Numbered from the stretch's first letter, positions 7,950 through 17,062 are shown. The stretch: 64,000 nt of DNA from JAJAZB01 sp965249815 (GCA_965249815.1 CBDFMV010000003.1:186001-250000), one strand, 5' to 3'. Numbers and translations are program-made. The notes: generated from the sequence alone by a model not told the origin.

Positions 7950-9160
7950 ATGATTACTCATTACCTGAACATAAACGCTCTTTTCGATTACCGTACCTCG
8001 TTGACTCCGCTGGGCGGTTCCAGACGCAACCGGCCTACCAGCGCCCTCCCACCCTCCCTTGCCCAACTGGAATTAGCAAAACCGAGCGTATTCCGATACC
8101 GCCCGAGGTCCTTAATATCTATTCGCGTTACCGGCCAACTCCACTTTTCCGGGCCTCTAGGTTTGAATTAGCATTAAAAACAACGTCCGAGATTTATATA
8201 AAGGACGAACGCCATACGCCGACAGGCAACCACAAATCCAACAGTGCCTACTTAATTGTTCACCTCTGCCAGCAAGATGGCTTACGGACGCTGACAACCG
8301 AAACAACAGGCAACTGGGGCACCGCTCTCGCCATAGCCTGTCAGGAGTTTGGGCTGGAATCCATTGCCTTCCTTGATTCAATCAGCGACGTTCGGCGCCC
8401 TACTACGCGCGCCGACATAGAACAGCATGGAGGAAGTGTAATCATTGTACCCAACGATGAGAAACACCGCGATTTGCTGACGCTTTCCGCCGAGGCAGCG
8501 ATAAGAGCTACGGCCAGCCTGCCCAACGCTGCCTACCTCTTCGGTAGTGTTTATGGATATTTCATTGTTGCTCAATCGATTATGGGGCTGGAAGCCCAAC
8601 AACAACTGGCCGAATTAGGTAAAACCCCGGACGTCGTCGTTGGAAGTTGCGGAGGCGGAGCCAACCTGTTGGGCATCGCCGCTCCGTTTATTGCTCGTGC
8701 CGTCCGGGCCGAGTGGAACGGCAAAATCCTGTCCGCAGAATCCGAAAATTGCCCAATTCTTTCGCAGGGGACTTGGGGGTGGTGGGCAATTGACGACGGC
8801 GGATTTTATCCCGCTCTTCAAACTTATGGATTGCCGGGGCTTCTCGATACAGAATATATTGGGGGATTAGGCTCCACGGTTGTTGCCAGCGGGGCAGCCC
8901 ATTTTCACAAAGAGGGACTGATCGAAGCCCGCGTCGTGACAGCGACATTGGCCCGCGAAGCCGCGCACCTTTTCGAGGCCACCGAAGGTATTCGCGTGGC
9001 ACTCGAAACGGCCTACCAATTGGCGGCAGTAATTCAAGAAGCCAGGCATTCCAAAAGAAGAATCCTTTTAGTAAATATATCTGCTGGTGAAAACGACACC
9101 TTATTTTACTCAAAAAAAATCTCACCTTCACTTTCGCACGATTTCCAACTAAAGCAATGA
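7950..9160 (+). CDS. TrpB-like PLP enzyme, frameshifted near the N-terminus
   Basis: A divergent TrpB-like (tryptophan synthase beta-like) PLP enzyme, about 403 residues if one missing base is restored. The frame from ATG 7950 reads MITHYLNINALFDYRTS to ALPPSLAQLELAK, then is lost; the -1 frame continues with TERIPIPPEVLNIYSRYRPT. The switch falls in the A-run at 8078-8081. Downstream, catalytic features are kept: the lysine in TPTGNHKSNSA (codon at 8234), the glutamate in TETTGNWG (codon at 8300), the phosphate loop GSCGGGANLLG, and NISAGEND near the C-terminus. No ATG, GTG or TTG exists in the main frame before 8474. The stop overlaps the next start as ATGA. GC is lower than in flanking genes, suggesting transfer. 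Confidence 0.75.
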
Positions 9161-10263
9161 CAAAGCAAACGACCAACACATTTGGCAAACATCTAATGCG
9201 CTTTGCCAATGCAGTAGACATTGTTCCCGAGACGGTTCTTTTAGAAACCTTAGGCATAATTAAAACTTATTTAAAAGACCGACTCGACATTCAATTTTGC
9301 GAATTACTTGTTCCGATTAGACTTGATCAGGAGCTTGCACTTAAATCAGTTTGGCATTCTGGTGGCGAAGAGTGGGTTCAGAAAATCAAGGACGGTTATG
9401 GTAATTATAATGGGCAGATTTCATACGCTTACGACAAGCGAAAATCACTTTGGATCGTACCCAAATCAAGCCGTGAGTTATTAAATTCCGAAACATACTA
9501 CGACCTTTTAGCCAGTACAGTATTGATCGATATCCCTAAGTATGTGCATCTCACACCACATTCAATTAAAACATCCGTCATTCAATTGGTTTACCATGAC
9601 GGACAACTCATTGGAGTTATTAATTTTGAGTCGACGCAATACTTAAAAGCCACCAAAATCCTTAAAGATGAAATTGCTTCTATTGTTGAGGCAATTGCAC
9701 TCTTGTACGGACTCAGGAAAACATATACAATTCAAAGCACAAGCACTAAGTTGGCCCTCGATACATTGCGTGAATTCAAAAACCTTCCTCTTACAATTTC
9801 ACCTAAAATTTTTATTGCTTCTCCAGCTAAATCTGACAAAGCTGTAACTGCTAAAATCACGAGAACTTTGTCTTTGTACGATATTGAAGTTTATTACTGG
9901 AAATCAGACACTGATCCGGGAAATATTCCCGAACAAATTTGGCGGGAAGTTTCAACATCAGACATTGGCATTTGTTATTTTTCTGAAATTTCAAGGACTT
10001 CTGGACACGCGTATCAGGATAATTATAACGTTGTCTTTGAAGCGGGTATGATGCACGCCTTGAGTAAAAGCGCAAACGATACGATGCAAGGGTGGATTGC
10101 CATCCGTGAAGTAGATTCTCCCGGCGTCCCTTTTGATTTCGTTACAGAGCGCATTCTGTCTGTGCCAAGAAATCCAGAGGGAAAAGTTGACGAGGAAGCT
10201 TTTGCTGTCGAACTAGAAAGAATATTGGACAGTATCCCCATTCCCCGTCGGGAACTCTTGTGA
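9157..10263 (+). CDS. GAF domain plus TIR-like effector protein
   Basis: A 368-residue two-domain protein. Residues about 20-190 look like a GAF small-molecule sensor, ending in the typical LIGVINFESTQYLKATKILKD and a long helix. Residues about 216-345 form a TIR-like/nucleotide-hydrolase domain: PKIFIASPAKSDKAVTAKI, then TLSLYDIEVYYWKSDTDPG, STSDIGICYFSEIS, and YQDNYNVVFEAGMMHAL. Glu295 sits where TIR-like NAD hydrolases place their catalytic acid. The start overlaps the stop of the TrpB-like gene (ATGA), so translation is probably coupled. GC is about 40% by eye against roughly 60% around it. NAD cleavage and a defence role are inferences. Confidence 0.7.
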   Translation: MTKQTTNTFGKHLMRFANAVDIVPETVLLETLGIIKTYLKDRLDIQFCELLVPIRLDQELALKSVWHSGGEEWVQKIKDGYGNYNGQISYAYDKRKSLWIVPKSSRELLNSETYYDLLASTVLIDIPKYVHLTPHSIKTSVIQLVYHDGQLIGVINFESTQYLKATKILKDEIASIVEAIALLYGLRKTYTIQSTSTKLALDTLREFKNLPLTISPKIFIASPAKSDKAVTAKITRTLSLYDIEVYYWKSDTDPGNIPEQIWREVSTSDIGICYFSEISRTSGHAYQDNYNVVFEAGMMHALSKSANDTMQGWIAIREVDSPGVPFDFVTERILSVPRNPEGKVDEEAFAVELERILDSIPIPRRELL

Positions 10264-10272
10264 AAGGAAGTC

Positions 10273-10280
10273 TATCTTTG
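10273..10280 (+). promoter_or_regulatory. -7 promoter box of the DUF2306 gene
   Basis: TATCTTTG fits TAnnTTTG exactly and lies 19 bases before the ATG at 10300, so this gene is separate from the TrpB-like/TIR unit that ends at 10263. Confidence 0.65.
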
Positions 10281-10299
10281 TCCAAATCCCCCTCCGGCC

Positions 10300-10941
10300 A
10301 TGGCGTCCATCCTGCGAATTACCGGCAAAACCGTTGCCTGTCTCCTCATTTTCGGCGTGGTGCTGTACGCCCTGGCGCATTTCGTGCTCGCGTTTCCTTC
10401 CAATTTTCTGAAGACCAAACCGACTGGTAACGTATTCTGGCGGGTGGTTTTTTTCACGCACGTGGGCCTGGGAGCCGTGGCGTTGGCGCTGGGACCGTTT
10501 CAGTTCTGGCGGAAGTTTCGCAACCGTCGCCGCCGCCTGCACCGGCTACTCGGCAAAGTGTACGTCTTCGCCATTTTGGTGGCCAGCGTAGCGGCGTTCG
10601 GCGCGGCGTGGTTTGCCAGCACGGGCTGGGTAGCCGCCACGGGGTTCATGGGGTTAGCCATAGCCTGGTTTTACACCACATTCCGGGCGTACCGGGCCAT
10701 CCGGCGGGGCCAGTTGAACGCCCACGAGCAGTGGATGTACCGCAGCTACGCCGTGACCCTGGCGGCGGTAACGCTGCGGATTATCCTGCCGGTTGAAATG
10801 GCCGTGTTTCGCCTGCCGTTTTCAACGGCGTACCCGATTGTGGCGTGGGCGTGCTGGGTACCGAATCTGGTTTTTATAGAATGGTGGATAGAAAGCCGTC
10901 AACGGAGAGAGCCTAAGGTGGGACGGCGGGAATTGGTTTGA
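10300..10941 (+). CDS. DUF2306 family membrane protein
   Basis: A 213-residue integral membrane protein of the DUF2306 family. Six or so hydrophobic segments are visible, starting with TVACLLIFGVVLYALAHFVL. Family signatures are FFTHVGLGAVALALGPFQFW near residue 50, RRRRLHRLLGKVYVF near 75, and NAHEQWMYRSYAVTLAAVT near 140, with histidines that suggest haem or metal contact. Function is unknown for the family. GC returns to the high value of the core genome, unlike the gene just before it. Confidence 0.8.
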   Translation: MASILRITGKTVACLLIFGVVLYALAHFVLAFPSNFLKTKPTGNVFWRVVFFTHVGLGAVALALGPFQFWRKFRNRRRRLHRLLGKVYVFAILVASVAAFGAAWFASTGWVAATGFMGLAIAWFYTTFRAYRAIRRGQLNAHEQWMYRSYAVTLAAVTLRIILPVEMAVFRLPFSTAYPIVAWACWVPNLVFIEWWIESRQRREPKVGRRELV

Positions 10942-11077
10942 CAATTTTTCTCTACCATCGGCTTTATACTCCTTTCCCGAATCCAATTCCCCTTACCCAA
11001 CCTTCTTTTTTTTCAACCACCATTTCTGCCTGCCCTCCTCCGGCGCTTTCGGCAACACCACCAGCGTTCACCCCATT

Positions 11078-11842
11078 TCAAAACGCTACCTCACTCGCTC
11101 CCCGCACGCGCCCATCCGCCGCCTGTACAAACAGCACCACCGATCCGTTGGCCCGGTCGAAGTCGGCGGGGGCGGTCAGGGTAATTTTTCCCGAAGAACT
11201 TAGCGAAGCAACCGACTGAAACGCCCGCACCGCGTTGATCGACTGGAGCCGACGACCCGCGTTTTCGCCGCGCGGCACCTCGTTGGCCCCCGCTTTGCCG
11301 ATCAGCGCCGCGTGGAGCACGACCCCGGCGGTTTCCCCGTCGAGCCGGTAGCCGAGTGTGAGTTTCGGGCCGTTCCAGGCCGGGGCATCACCCGTGATGC
11401 GCACGGTGGCGGGTTGGGCCAGCGCCGCCATCAGGCTGCTTTGCATCCGGCCCGCGCTGGAGCCGACAAATTCCTGCTGCCCGTTTACCACCACCTGCGG
11501 CGTGTACAGACTGCTCAGGTGCAGCCGGCGAACGTACTGCCGCTGCCGTTCGGTGGCCTGGGCGCTGCTGAACGGGTCTTGCCAGCCCAGATGATCCCAG
11601 TAATCGACGTGGAACGACAGGCCAAACACGCGCTGGTTTTTGGCCTGGGCGTCGCTCACCGTCTGGGCCAGCAAGCGGTCGGCGGGCGGACAACTGGAGC
11701 AACCCTGCGACGTGAAGAGTTCGAGCACCGCCACCGGTTCGTAACCCGTTGAGGTCGGTTTCGGGAGTTGAACCGGGTCAGAAATCAGCGCGGTCAGGAG
11801 CGCCAGACCGGCGATTATTGGGAAAAGAAGCGTCGTTTTCAT
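11078..11842 (-). CDS. DUF1223 secreted thioredoxin-like protein
   Basis: A 254-residue exported protein of the DUF1223 family. It starts with a signal/anchor (MKTTLLFPIIAGLALLTALI). The thioredoxin-like part contains VAVLELFTSQGCSSCPPADR with a CSSC motif near residue 50, HVDYWDHLGWQDPFSS, and YTPQVVVNGQQEFVGS, where the proline corresponds to the cis-Pro of thioredoxin folds. ATG 11842 is preferred because the longer frame hides the signal sequence; CAAAAGAA at 11865-11872 reads as a -7-like TTCTTTTG on the minus strand. A thiol-redox role is inferred from fold only. Confidence 0.85.
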   Translation of the reverse strand: MKTTLLFPIIAGLALLTALISDPVQLPKPTSTGYEPVAVLELFTSQGCSSCPPADRLLAQTVSDAQAKNQRVFGLSFHVDYWDHLGWQDPFSSAQATERQRQYVRRLHLSSLYTPQVVVNGQQEFVGSSAGRMQSSLMAALAQPATVRITGDAPAWNGPKLTLGYRLDGETAGVVLHAALIGKAGANEVPRGENAGRRLQSINAVRAFQSVASLSSSGKITLTAPADFDRANGSVVLFVQAADGRVRGASEVAF

Positions 11843-11921
11843 GAAATTGCCAGACAAGTTTTGGCAAAAGAACGCCTGATGCCGTTCGCAGGTTGTCGGC
11901 GGGCTGACAACCGGGGCCAAT

Positions 11922-13379
11922 TCAGCCGGGACTTAGCGCCGGTGCGGGCAACCCGAACACGTCTGCCAGCGCCCGGCGGGCGGCGTGGTAGCCGCACATT
12001 CCGTGGACGCCCCCGCCCGGCGGCGTGGACGACGAGCACAGATACAGGCCTTTCGCCGAAGTCCGGTAGGGCGAAAACCGCAGCGCCGGACGCGTAAACA
12101 ACTGGTCGAGGCTCTGCACGCCGCCGTTGATGTCGCCGCCGACGTAGTTCGGGTTGTGGGCTTCCATCGCCGCCGTGTCCATCGTGTGGCGAGCCAGAAT
12201 CCGGTCGCGGAAACCGGGCGCGAACCGTTCAATCTGGCCTTCGATGGCCGCCGTCTGGTCCACCCGCGACCCCAGCGGCACGTGGCAGTAGGCCCAGGCC
12301 GTGTGTTTTCCGGCGGGTGCCCGCGTGGGGTCGAACACGCTCGGCTGGGCCAGCAGCACGAAGGGTTGCGTTGGGTGTTCGTTGCGCCAGACCGCCCGCT
12401 CAGCGGCGGCGATTTCTTCGAGCGTGCCGCCGAGGTGGACGGTCCCGGCTTCCCGACAGGCGGGCGCGGTGAAGGGAATCGGTTCGGCCAGCGCCCAATC
12501 AATTTTGAAAACGCCCACGCCGTAGCGAAACCGGCGCAGTTGCCAGCGGTAAAACGCGGAGAGGGAATTTCCGGCGATAGCCAGCAACTGGCGCGGCGTT
12601 ACGTCGAGCAGCACGGCGTGGGAAGTAGGTAATTGGCGGAGCGAGGTGACTTCAAAACCGGTCTCGATTTTCCCGCCCAACGCCCGGAAATGCGTCGCCA
12701 GCGCGTCGGCGATGCGCTGGGTGCCGCCTTCGGGCAGTGGCCAGCCTTGCCGGTGCCCGAGCAACCCCAGCACCAGCGCGATGGCCGACGTGGTGGGGGC
12801 CGTGAGCGGTTGCATGGAATGCGCCGCCAGCCCCGCCCAGAGGCCACGGGCCGTTTTTTCGTGAAATCGCCGGTCAGCCAGGTGGACGGCGGACGCGAGA
12901 GCGGGCCAGCCGAACCGCACCAGCTTCAGCGGGTTGGCCGGGATGCGCAGCGGCCCGAGCAGGGCCGGAGCCAGGTGCGGCCAGTCGTTTGCGAGGGGTT
13001 CAAAAAGCGTTTGGTACGCCCCGGCGTCCGCGCTGAGCGAGGCAGCGGTTTCGGCCACGGTGCCGCGCAGGGCGGCGGCGGTGCCATCGTCGAAGGGGTG
13101 CGCGGCGGCCACGGGCGGCGTGAGGTAGCGCAGGCCGTATTCGGCGAGGGGCAGGGTTTTGAAAAACGGCGAACCGGCCCCGAGCGGGTGGATGGCCGAG
13201 CAAATGTCGTGGGTGAAACCGGGCCGCGTGAGTTGGGCCGAGCGCATCCCGCCGCCAAGGGTGGCTTTGCCTTCCAGCAGCAACACCGACAGCCCGGCCC
13301 CTTGCAGGGTAATGGCAGCGGCCAGACCGTTGGGGCCACTGCCCACCACCACCGCGTCGAACTCGCGTTTTTCAGGCAT
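11922..13379 (-). CDS. FAD-dependent phytoene-desaturase-like oxidoreductase
   Basis: A 485-residue flavoprotein of the CrtI/PYROXD2-like group. The N-terminal FAD motif is clear: DAVVVGSGPNGLAAAITLQG near residue 8, followed by VLLLEGKATLGGGMRSAQL. The C-terminal region has YLCSSSTPPGGGVHGMCGYH, typical of phytoene-desaturase-type proteins. No signal peptide. No carotenoid gene adjoins it, so the substrate cannot be named. Its promoter faces the divergent DoxX-like gene in the 56-base gap at 13380-13435, and the DUF1223 gene follows after 79 bases. Confidence 0.85.
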   Translation of the reverse strand: MPEKREFDAVVVGSGPNGLAAAITLQGAGLSVLLLEGKATLGGGMRSAQLTRPGFTHDICSAIHPLGAGSPFFKTLPLAEYGLRYLTPPVAAAHPFDDGTAAALRGTVAETAASLSADAGAYQTLFEPLANDWPHLAPALLGPLRIPANPLKLVRFGWPALASAVHLADRRFHEKTARGLWAGLAAHSMQPLTAPTTSAIALVLGLLGHRQGWPLPEGGTQRIADALATHFRALGGKIETGFEVTSLRQLPTSHAVLLDVTPRQLLAIAGNSLSAFYRWQLRRFRYGVGVFKIDWALAEPIPFTAPACREAGTVHLGGTLEEIAAAERAVWRNEHPTQPFVLLAQPSVFDPTRAPAGKHTAWAYCHVPLGSRVDQTAAIEGQIERFAPGFRDRILARHTMDTAAMEAHNPNYVGGDINGGVQSLDQLFTRPALRFSPYRTSAKGLYLCSSSTPPGGGVHGMCGYHAARRALADVFGLPAPALSPG

Positions 13380-13435
13380 CCGAATTGGTTTAACGGGTCG
13401 AATTTGCTAAACTTTCCGCACGTTTCCACCCTCCC

Positions 13436-14731
13436 ATGCCCACCGCAGCAACCCTCGCCCCGACCGCCGAGTGGCCGTTCTGGCAAAAACTCGCCTTCCG
13501 GTTTTTCTTCGCCTACTTCGTGTTGTACGTATTCCCGTTTCCGCTCGACGTGGTACCGGGCATCGAGCCGGTGACGAAGTACTACCCCGAACTCTGGCAC
13601 AACGTGGTGCCGTGGGTGGGGCGGCATGTGCTGGGCATCTACTCTCCCATCACTACGTTCACCAACGGCAGCGGCGACACCACCTACGACTACGTACTCC
13701 TGTTCTGCGTCGTATCGCTTGCCCTGCTCGCCTGCCTCGTGTGGACAGCGCTCGACCGGCATCGGCGCAATTACAACCGGTTGCTGTACGTGTTTTTTGT
13801 GCTGCTGCGCTATTATCTGGCCTTCACCATGTTCAGCTACGGCTTCGCGAAGGTGTTCAAAACGCAGTTTCCCTACCCCAGCCTCACCCGGCTGATGCAA
13901 CCTTACGGCCAGTCGTCGCCGATGGGCCTGGCCTGGACGTTCCTCGGGTATTCGCTGGGCTACAACTACTTCATGGCCCTGGCCGAACTCGGGGGCGGGG
14001 TGTTGCTGCTCTTCCGGCGCACCCAATTGCTCGGCGCGCTGGTGCTGGTGGGGGCGATTGGCAACGTGGTGGCGATGAATTTCTGCTTCGACATCCCCGT
14101 CAAACTGTTTTCGAGCAACCTGCTGCTGATGGCGCTGCTCATCGCGGCCCCCGACGCTCGTCGGTTGCTCGATTTGTTTGTGCGCAACCGCCCGGCCCCG
14201 GCGCGGGAATACCGCCCGTTTTTCACCGACCGCCGCCGACGCGTGGCGGGGACGGTCGTCAAAGTGCTGACTATCGGCACGGTGCTGGTGCTCAACATCA
14301 CGTCGGGTCTCGAGAACGCCCGCACCTACGGCGACGCAGCCCCCAAACCGCCGCTCTACGGCCTGTACGACGTGCAGACCTTCGTCCGCAACGCCGACAC
14401 GCTCGCGCCCCTGACGACCGACACCACCCGCTGGCGCAAATTTGTGGTGGGCAACAGTCGCTTCGCCAACGTGGTGATGATGAACGACAGCAGCCGTTGG
14501 TTTGCCCTGAAACTCGACACCGTCCGCCGCACGCTCACCCTCACCGGACGCGACGACACGCTACGGCGCTACGCCTTCAATTACCTCCGCCCCGATGCCC
14601 GTTCGTTGTTGTTGCGCGGCGGTTTCCGGGGCGATTCGCTCACCCTCCACCTGCGCCGTTTGCCCGACGAGCACTTCCTGCTCACCAGGCGGGGGTTTCA
14701 TTGGGTCAATGAGTTTCCGTTTAATCGGTGA
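13436..14731 (+). CDS. DoxX-like multi-spanning membrane protein
   Basis: A 431-residue membrane protein. Hydrophobic segments lie near residues 18-40, 82-102, 118-140, 170-215, 222-240 and 282-300. The middle (YYLAFTMFSYGFAKVFKTQF, later ALAELGGGVLLLFRRTQLLG) resembles DoxX-type proteins. The C-terminal 130 residues are predicted extracytoplasmic and rich in short beta-like stretches (RKFVVGNSRFANVVMMNDSS), a combination I have seen annotated as DoxX-family in Cytophagales. Function unknown. It is transcribed divergently from the flavoprotein at 11922-13379. Confidence 0.65.
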   Translation: MPTAATLAPTAEWPFWQKLAFRFFFAYFVLYVFPFPLDVVPGIEPVTKYYPELWHNVVPWVGRHVLGIYSPITTFTNGSGDTTYDYVLLFCVVSLALLACLVWTALDRHRRNYNRLLYVFFVLLRYYLAFTMFSYGFAKVFKTQFPYPSLTRLMQPYGQSSPMGLAWTFLGYSLGYNYFMALAELGGGVLLLFRRTQLLGALVLVGAIGNVVAMNFCFDIPVKLFSSNLLLMALLIAAPDARRLLDLFVRNRPAPAREYRPFFTDRRRRVAGTVVKVLTIGTVLVLNITSGLENARTYGDAAPKPPLYGLYDVQTFVRNADTLAPLTTDTTRWRKFVVGNSRFANVVMMNDSSRWFALKLDTVRRTLTLTGRDDTLRRYAFNYLRPDARSLLLRGGFRGDSLTLHLRRLPDEHFLLTRRGFHWVNEFPFNR

Positions 14732-14856
14732 GGGGGGAGGGTGTTAAAAACGTAAAGTGGGGGCGGACCGGTTGCAATCGATGCGCCTCCGGGAGCCGGC
14801 GATGAAGAGTACCCAGCCCCAGAGGTAGGTAAAAAATGAAAACCTCGAACGACTTC

Positions 14857-15441
14857 TCAAGCAAAAATCGTCAGTTTTTTCCGGTCGTTGCCAATGGATT
14901 CTCCAATCAAATTTGATATATCAACCACCGCGCCGTGTTCGATAAAAACATCGTAGAACCGTTGATAATTGATTCCCCAATAGATCATTGAACATGCCAT
15001 TGGTGCGCCTTTTCCAATATCTTGACCATTCTCTAAAAACTTAAGCCGCGTATCATACAGAAAGCAGATCGCTTTTGCTTTCGTGAAAATGAACCGCTTC
15101 CAATGAGCTGTGTTAGCTGCGATAGGAACTAAAGCCAAAACTTCCGACCCATATTTCTCGTGTGCCGATGCACAGTTAGATAACCAGTTTTTAATGGTTG
15201 TTCCCCTGTCTTTATCAATGCCATAGGGCGGGTTAACGAAAATCGTCTCAAAGTTCCACGTCTCTCTTAATCCATCCTGTTCTGGAAGCCGATACTCAGT
15301 TTTCGCCCCAACAACTGAATAGTTATTGGAACAAGGATCAAGGTCAATGAAACCGCCAAAAACTTCCTTTACAGCCTTCACATATTTGTGTGGCGTCCCC
15401 CAGGATTGGCTTAGCGTGTTGATGGTTCTTCCTGCGCTCAT
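14857..15441 (-). CDS. Phage-type Dam-like adenine methyltransferase
   Basis: A 194-residue DNA N6-adenine methyltransferase resembling phage Dam (PF05869). Visible are SQSWGTPHKYVKAVKEVFGG, the AdoMet-side DLDPCSNNYSVVGAKTEY near residue 33, and the catalytic FVNPPYG near residue 69 (NPPY motif). Its ATG overlaps the stop of the upstream nuclease-like gene by four bases (ATGA), so the two are co-translated. Low GC (about 40% by eye) marks it as acquired. There are no phage structural genes nearby, so a restriction-modification role fits better than a prophage remnant. Confidence 0.85.
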   Translation of the reverse strand: MSAGRTINTLSQSWGTPHKYVKAVKEVFGGFIDLDPCSNNYSVVGAKTEYRLPEQDGLRETWNFETIFVNPPYGIDKDRGTTIKNWLSNCASAHEKYGSEVLALVPIAANTAHWKRFIFTKAKAICFLYDTRLKFLENGQDIGKGAPMACSMIYWGINYQRFYDVFIEHGAVVDISNLIGESIGNDRKKLTIFA

Positions 15442-16664
15442 TGTAGTATGTCGATCCAGTGTTTGTTCTTCAAGTGCGCTAATTCCTCCTGTAGATTGGC
15501 CAGATTTTTCGTTCTGGGTGAGATAACGTTAAACCAGCCTTCAATCATGTCAATATTTTCTTGAAAGTAATTGAGTAACAGGGTATCGGCTTGAATATTC
15601 ATCTGCACTTTAGTAAACTCATTTTTCTTCTTCCCTTCTGTATAGCTGGCCAAAAAGGTTTCTTTTAACAAGATGTATTCAGGAAGAGGATTAAAAAGTA
15701 GTTTGTCAATAAACTGAGATAGTCCTTGATCCGTTAGAAATAGTAGCCAATCATATGATTGCGCTAAAACCATTAATTCCTTTTGAAACAACTCCTCACT
15801 AAAACTTAATTCTCCATCAACATTACGCTTAATCCAATTGCCGTGATTGCTGACAATACCAACGGTCAAGATAAACTTACGCAATAATTCTCTGTCGTCA
15901 GAATAAATAATAGTCTCCATTAATTCGACGTAGGGTCTTAATATATAAGTGCCATCACTTCGATAAATAATGCCCTGCATATTGCCATTTTCATCACGTA
16001 ATTTCTGCAATGATGACGCGACACGGGCTACATAAGCACCTTGTTTGGCTTTTTCAATCGTTTGCGGTCCTTTTGTCATCCCTTCCTCAACACCCACCCG
16101 CTTACACTCGAACATTGCATATGGTTTTTTATGCTGTTCGTAAACGTGGAGCCTTAGCATCTCTTTGGTTTCTGATTGAATGCTACATAGCAGGTTGGTT
16201 TCTTCAGATTTAGCAATGATGCAGGCATTACGCAACACGCCATTACTTAAAAGACTGGCTGATGTCCGTGTCATGCCGACCAAATCATAGTCGGCCTTAC
16301 TCAGGGCACTAAGCACCACATTGGCCGTGATATTCCGGTCGGTTTTAGGGAAATCTAGGATGTAATTCCGGATAATGGGATGCAGAGAGTATTCAACATT
16401 GTGCGATATGAAGGAATTGCCATATTCTTCCAGCCGCTGCTCAATGGAGATTTGATTATTTAACCCCCAAGTCTTCAACAAATAGTAGGTAATGACCTCG
16501 ACGAGCGTTCCCAAGGCCCGCCCGGATGCCTTTTTAGGGTCTCTCGTATGAGCAAAAACTTCGTCGGCTAATAGTCTTTGTAATCTGTCTACTGATTCAT
16601 AGGCGATTATGGGTTTGGCGGATTCAACGATGGCTTCGAGCGGCTTAATGTCTTTTTCATCCAT
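15438..16664 (-). CDS. Candidate type II restriction endonuclease
   Basis: A 408-residue protein without signal or membrane segments, directly upstream of the Dam-like methylase. A PD-(D/E)xK-like core is plausible: KADYDLVGM near residue 145, then AMFECKRVGVEEGMTKGPQT near 205, continuing IEKAKQGAYVARVASSLQK. The Asp of DYD with the Glu and Lys of FECK would form the metal site. The ATG at 16664 is chosen over TTG at 16694 because TACTTTTG at 16692-16699 is a good minus-strand -7 box. Low GC suggests transfer. Position and motif together support a restriction enzyme; the target site is unknown. Confidence 0.7.
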   Translation of the reverse strand: MDEKDIKPLEAIVESAKPIIAYESVDRLQRLLADEVFAHTRDPKKASGRALGTLVEVITYYLLKTWGLNNQISIEQRLEEYGNSFISHNVEYSLHPIIRNYILDFPKTDRNITANVVLSALSKADYDLVGMTRTSASLLSNGVLRNACIIAKSEETNLLCSIQSETKEMLRLHVYEQHKKPYAMFECKRVGVEEGMTKGPQTIEKAKQGAYVARVASSLQKLRDENGNMQGIIYRSDGTYILRPYVELMETIIYSDDRELLRKFILTVGIVSNHGNWIKRNVDGELSFSEELFQKELMVLAQSYDWLLFLTDQGLSQFIDKLLFNPLPEYILLKETFLASYTEGKKKNEFTKVQMNIQADTLLLNYFQENIDMIEGWFNVISPRTKNLANLQEELAHLKNKHWIDILQ

Positions 16665-16691
16665 TAGAAAGAACGGTGATAAGGTGCTAAG

Positions 16692-16699
16692 CAAAAGTA
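16692..16699 (-). promoter_or_regulatory. -7 promoter box of the restriction-modification pair
   Basis: Read on the minus strand, TACTTTTG matches TAnnTTTG and lies 27 bases before the ATG at 16664. It appears to serve both genes of the pair. Confidence 0.55.
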
Positions 16700-16801
16700 A
16701 AGAATTCTGGGGATTTCAGAGATAAACTTAAGCCCCAATTGGCAATAACGTATCGAGATATAGTTCGAGACGTATCCCAACATTTTTTAAATCCTGCCGG
16801 A

Positions 16802-17062
16802 TCAAGCCGCCTGCCGCGCCTCCACGCGAAGTTCGTAGCCGAGCATACGCATCAACGCCTCGCAGTCTTCCCAAAGCAATCCGAAATTCTCCACGTCGGC
16901 TAAGCCGAGGCGGCTGAGCGTATCCGTAAGCAGGTCGGCGTCGTGCGCGGGAAAACTGCCGTCCATCAGGGCATTCTCGGCCCAGTTGACGAGTTGCAGC
17001 AAGGTGAGTTCGTGGTGCAGGTAGGCCAAAAGCTGCCTAACCACCAGTTGTTTGGTAATCAT
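16802..17062 (-). CDS. Small conserved hypothetical protein
   Basis: An 86-residue acidic, helical protein with no named domain that I recognise. It reads MITKQLVVRQLLAYLHHELT, then LVNWAENALMDGSFPAHDAD, and ends with DCEALMRMLGYELRVEARQA. Its ATG overlaps the stop of the preceding 78-residue gene by four bases (ATGA), so the two form a coupled pair. Two small coupled genes can suggest a toxin-antitoxin module, but neither sequence shows a known toxin fold. GC is at the genomic level. Confidence 0.65.
   Translation of the reverse strand: MITKQLVVRQLLAYLHHELTLLQLVNWAENALMDGSFPAHDADLLTDTLSRLGLADVENFGLLWEDCEALMRMLGYELRVEARQAA

Noticed and set aside
8474..9160. The TrpB-like gene starting at TTG 8474
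   Set aside because: Clear TrpB-like sequence continues at least 105 codons upstream in the same frame, including the PLP lysine, so this start would be a truncated artefact.
14857..16664. Prophage remnant, because the methylase is phage-type
   Set aside because: No integrase, structural or lysis gene is present and the adjoining gene fits a restriction enzyme.
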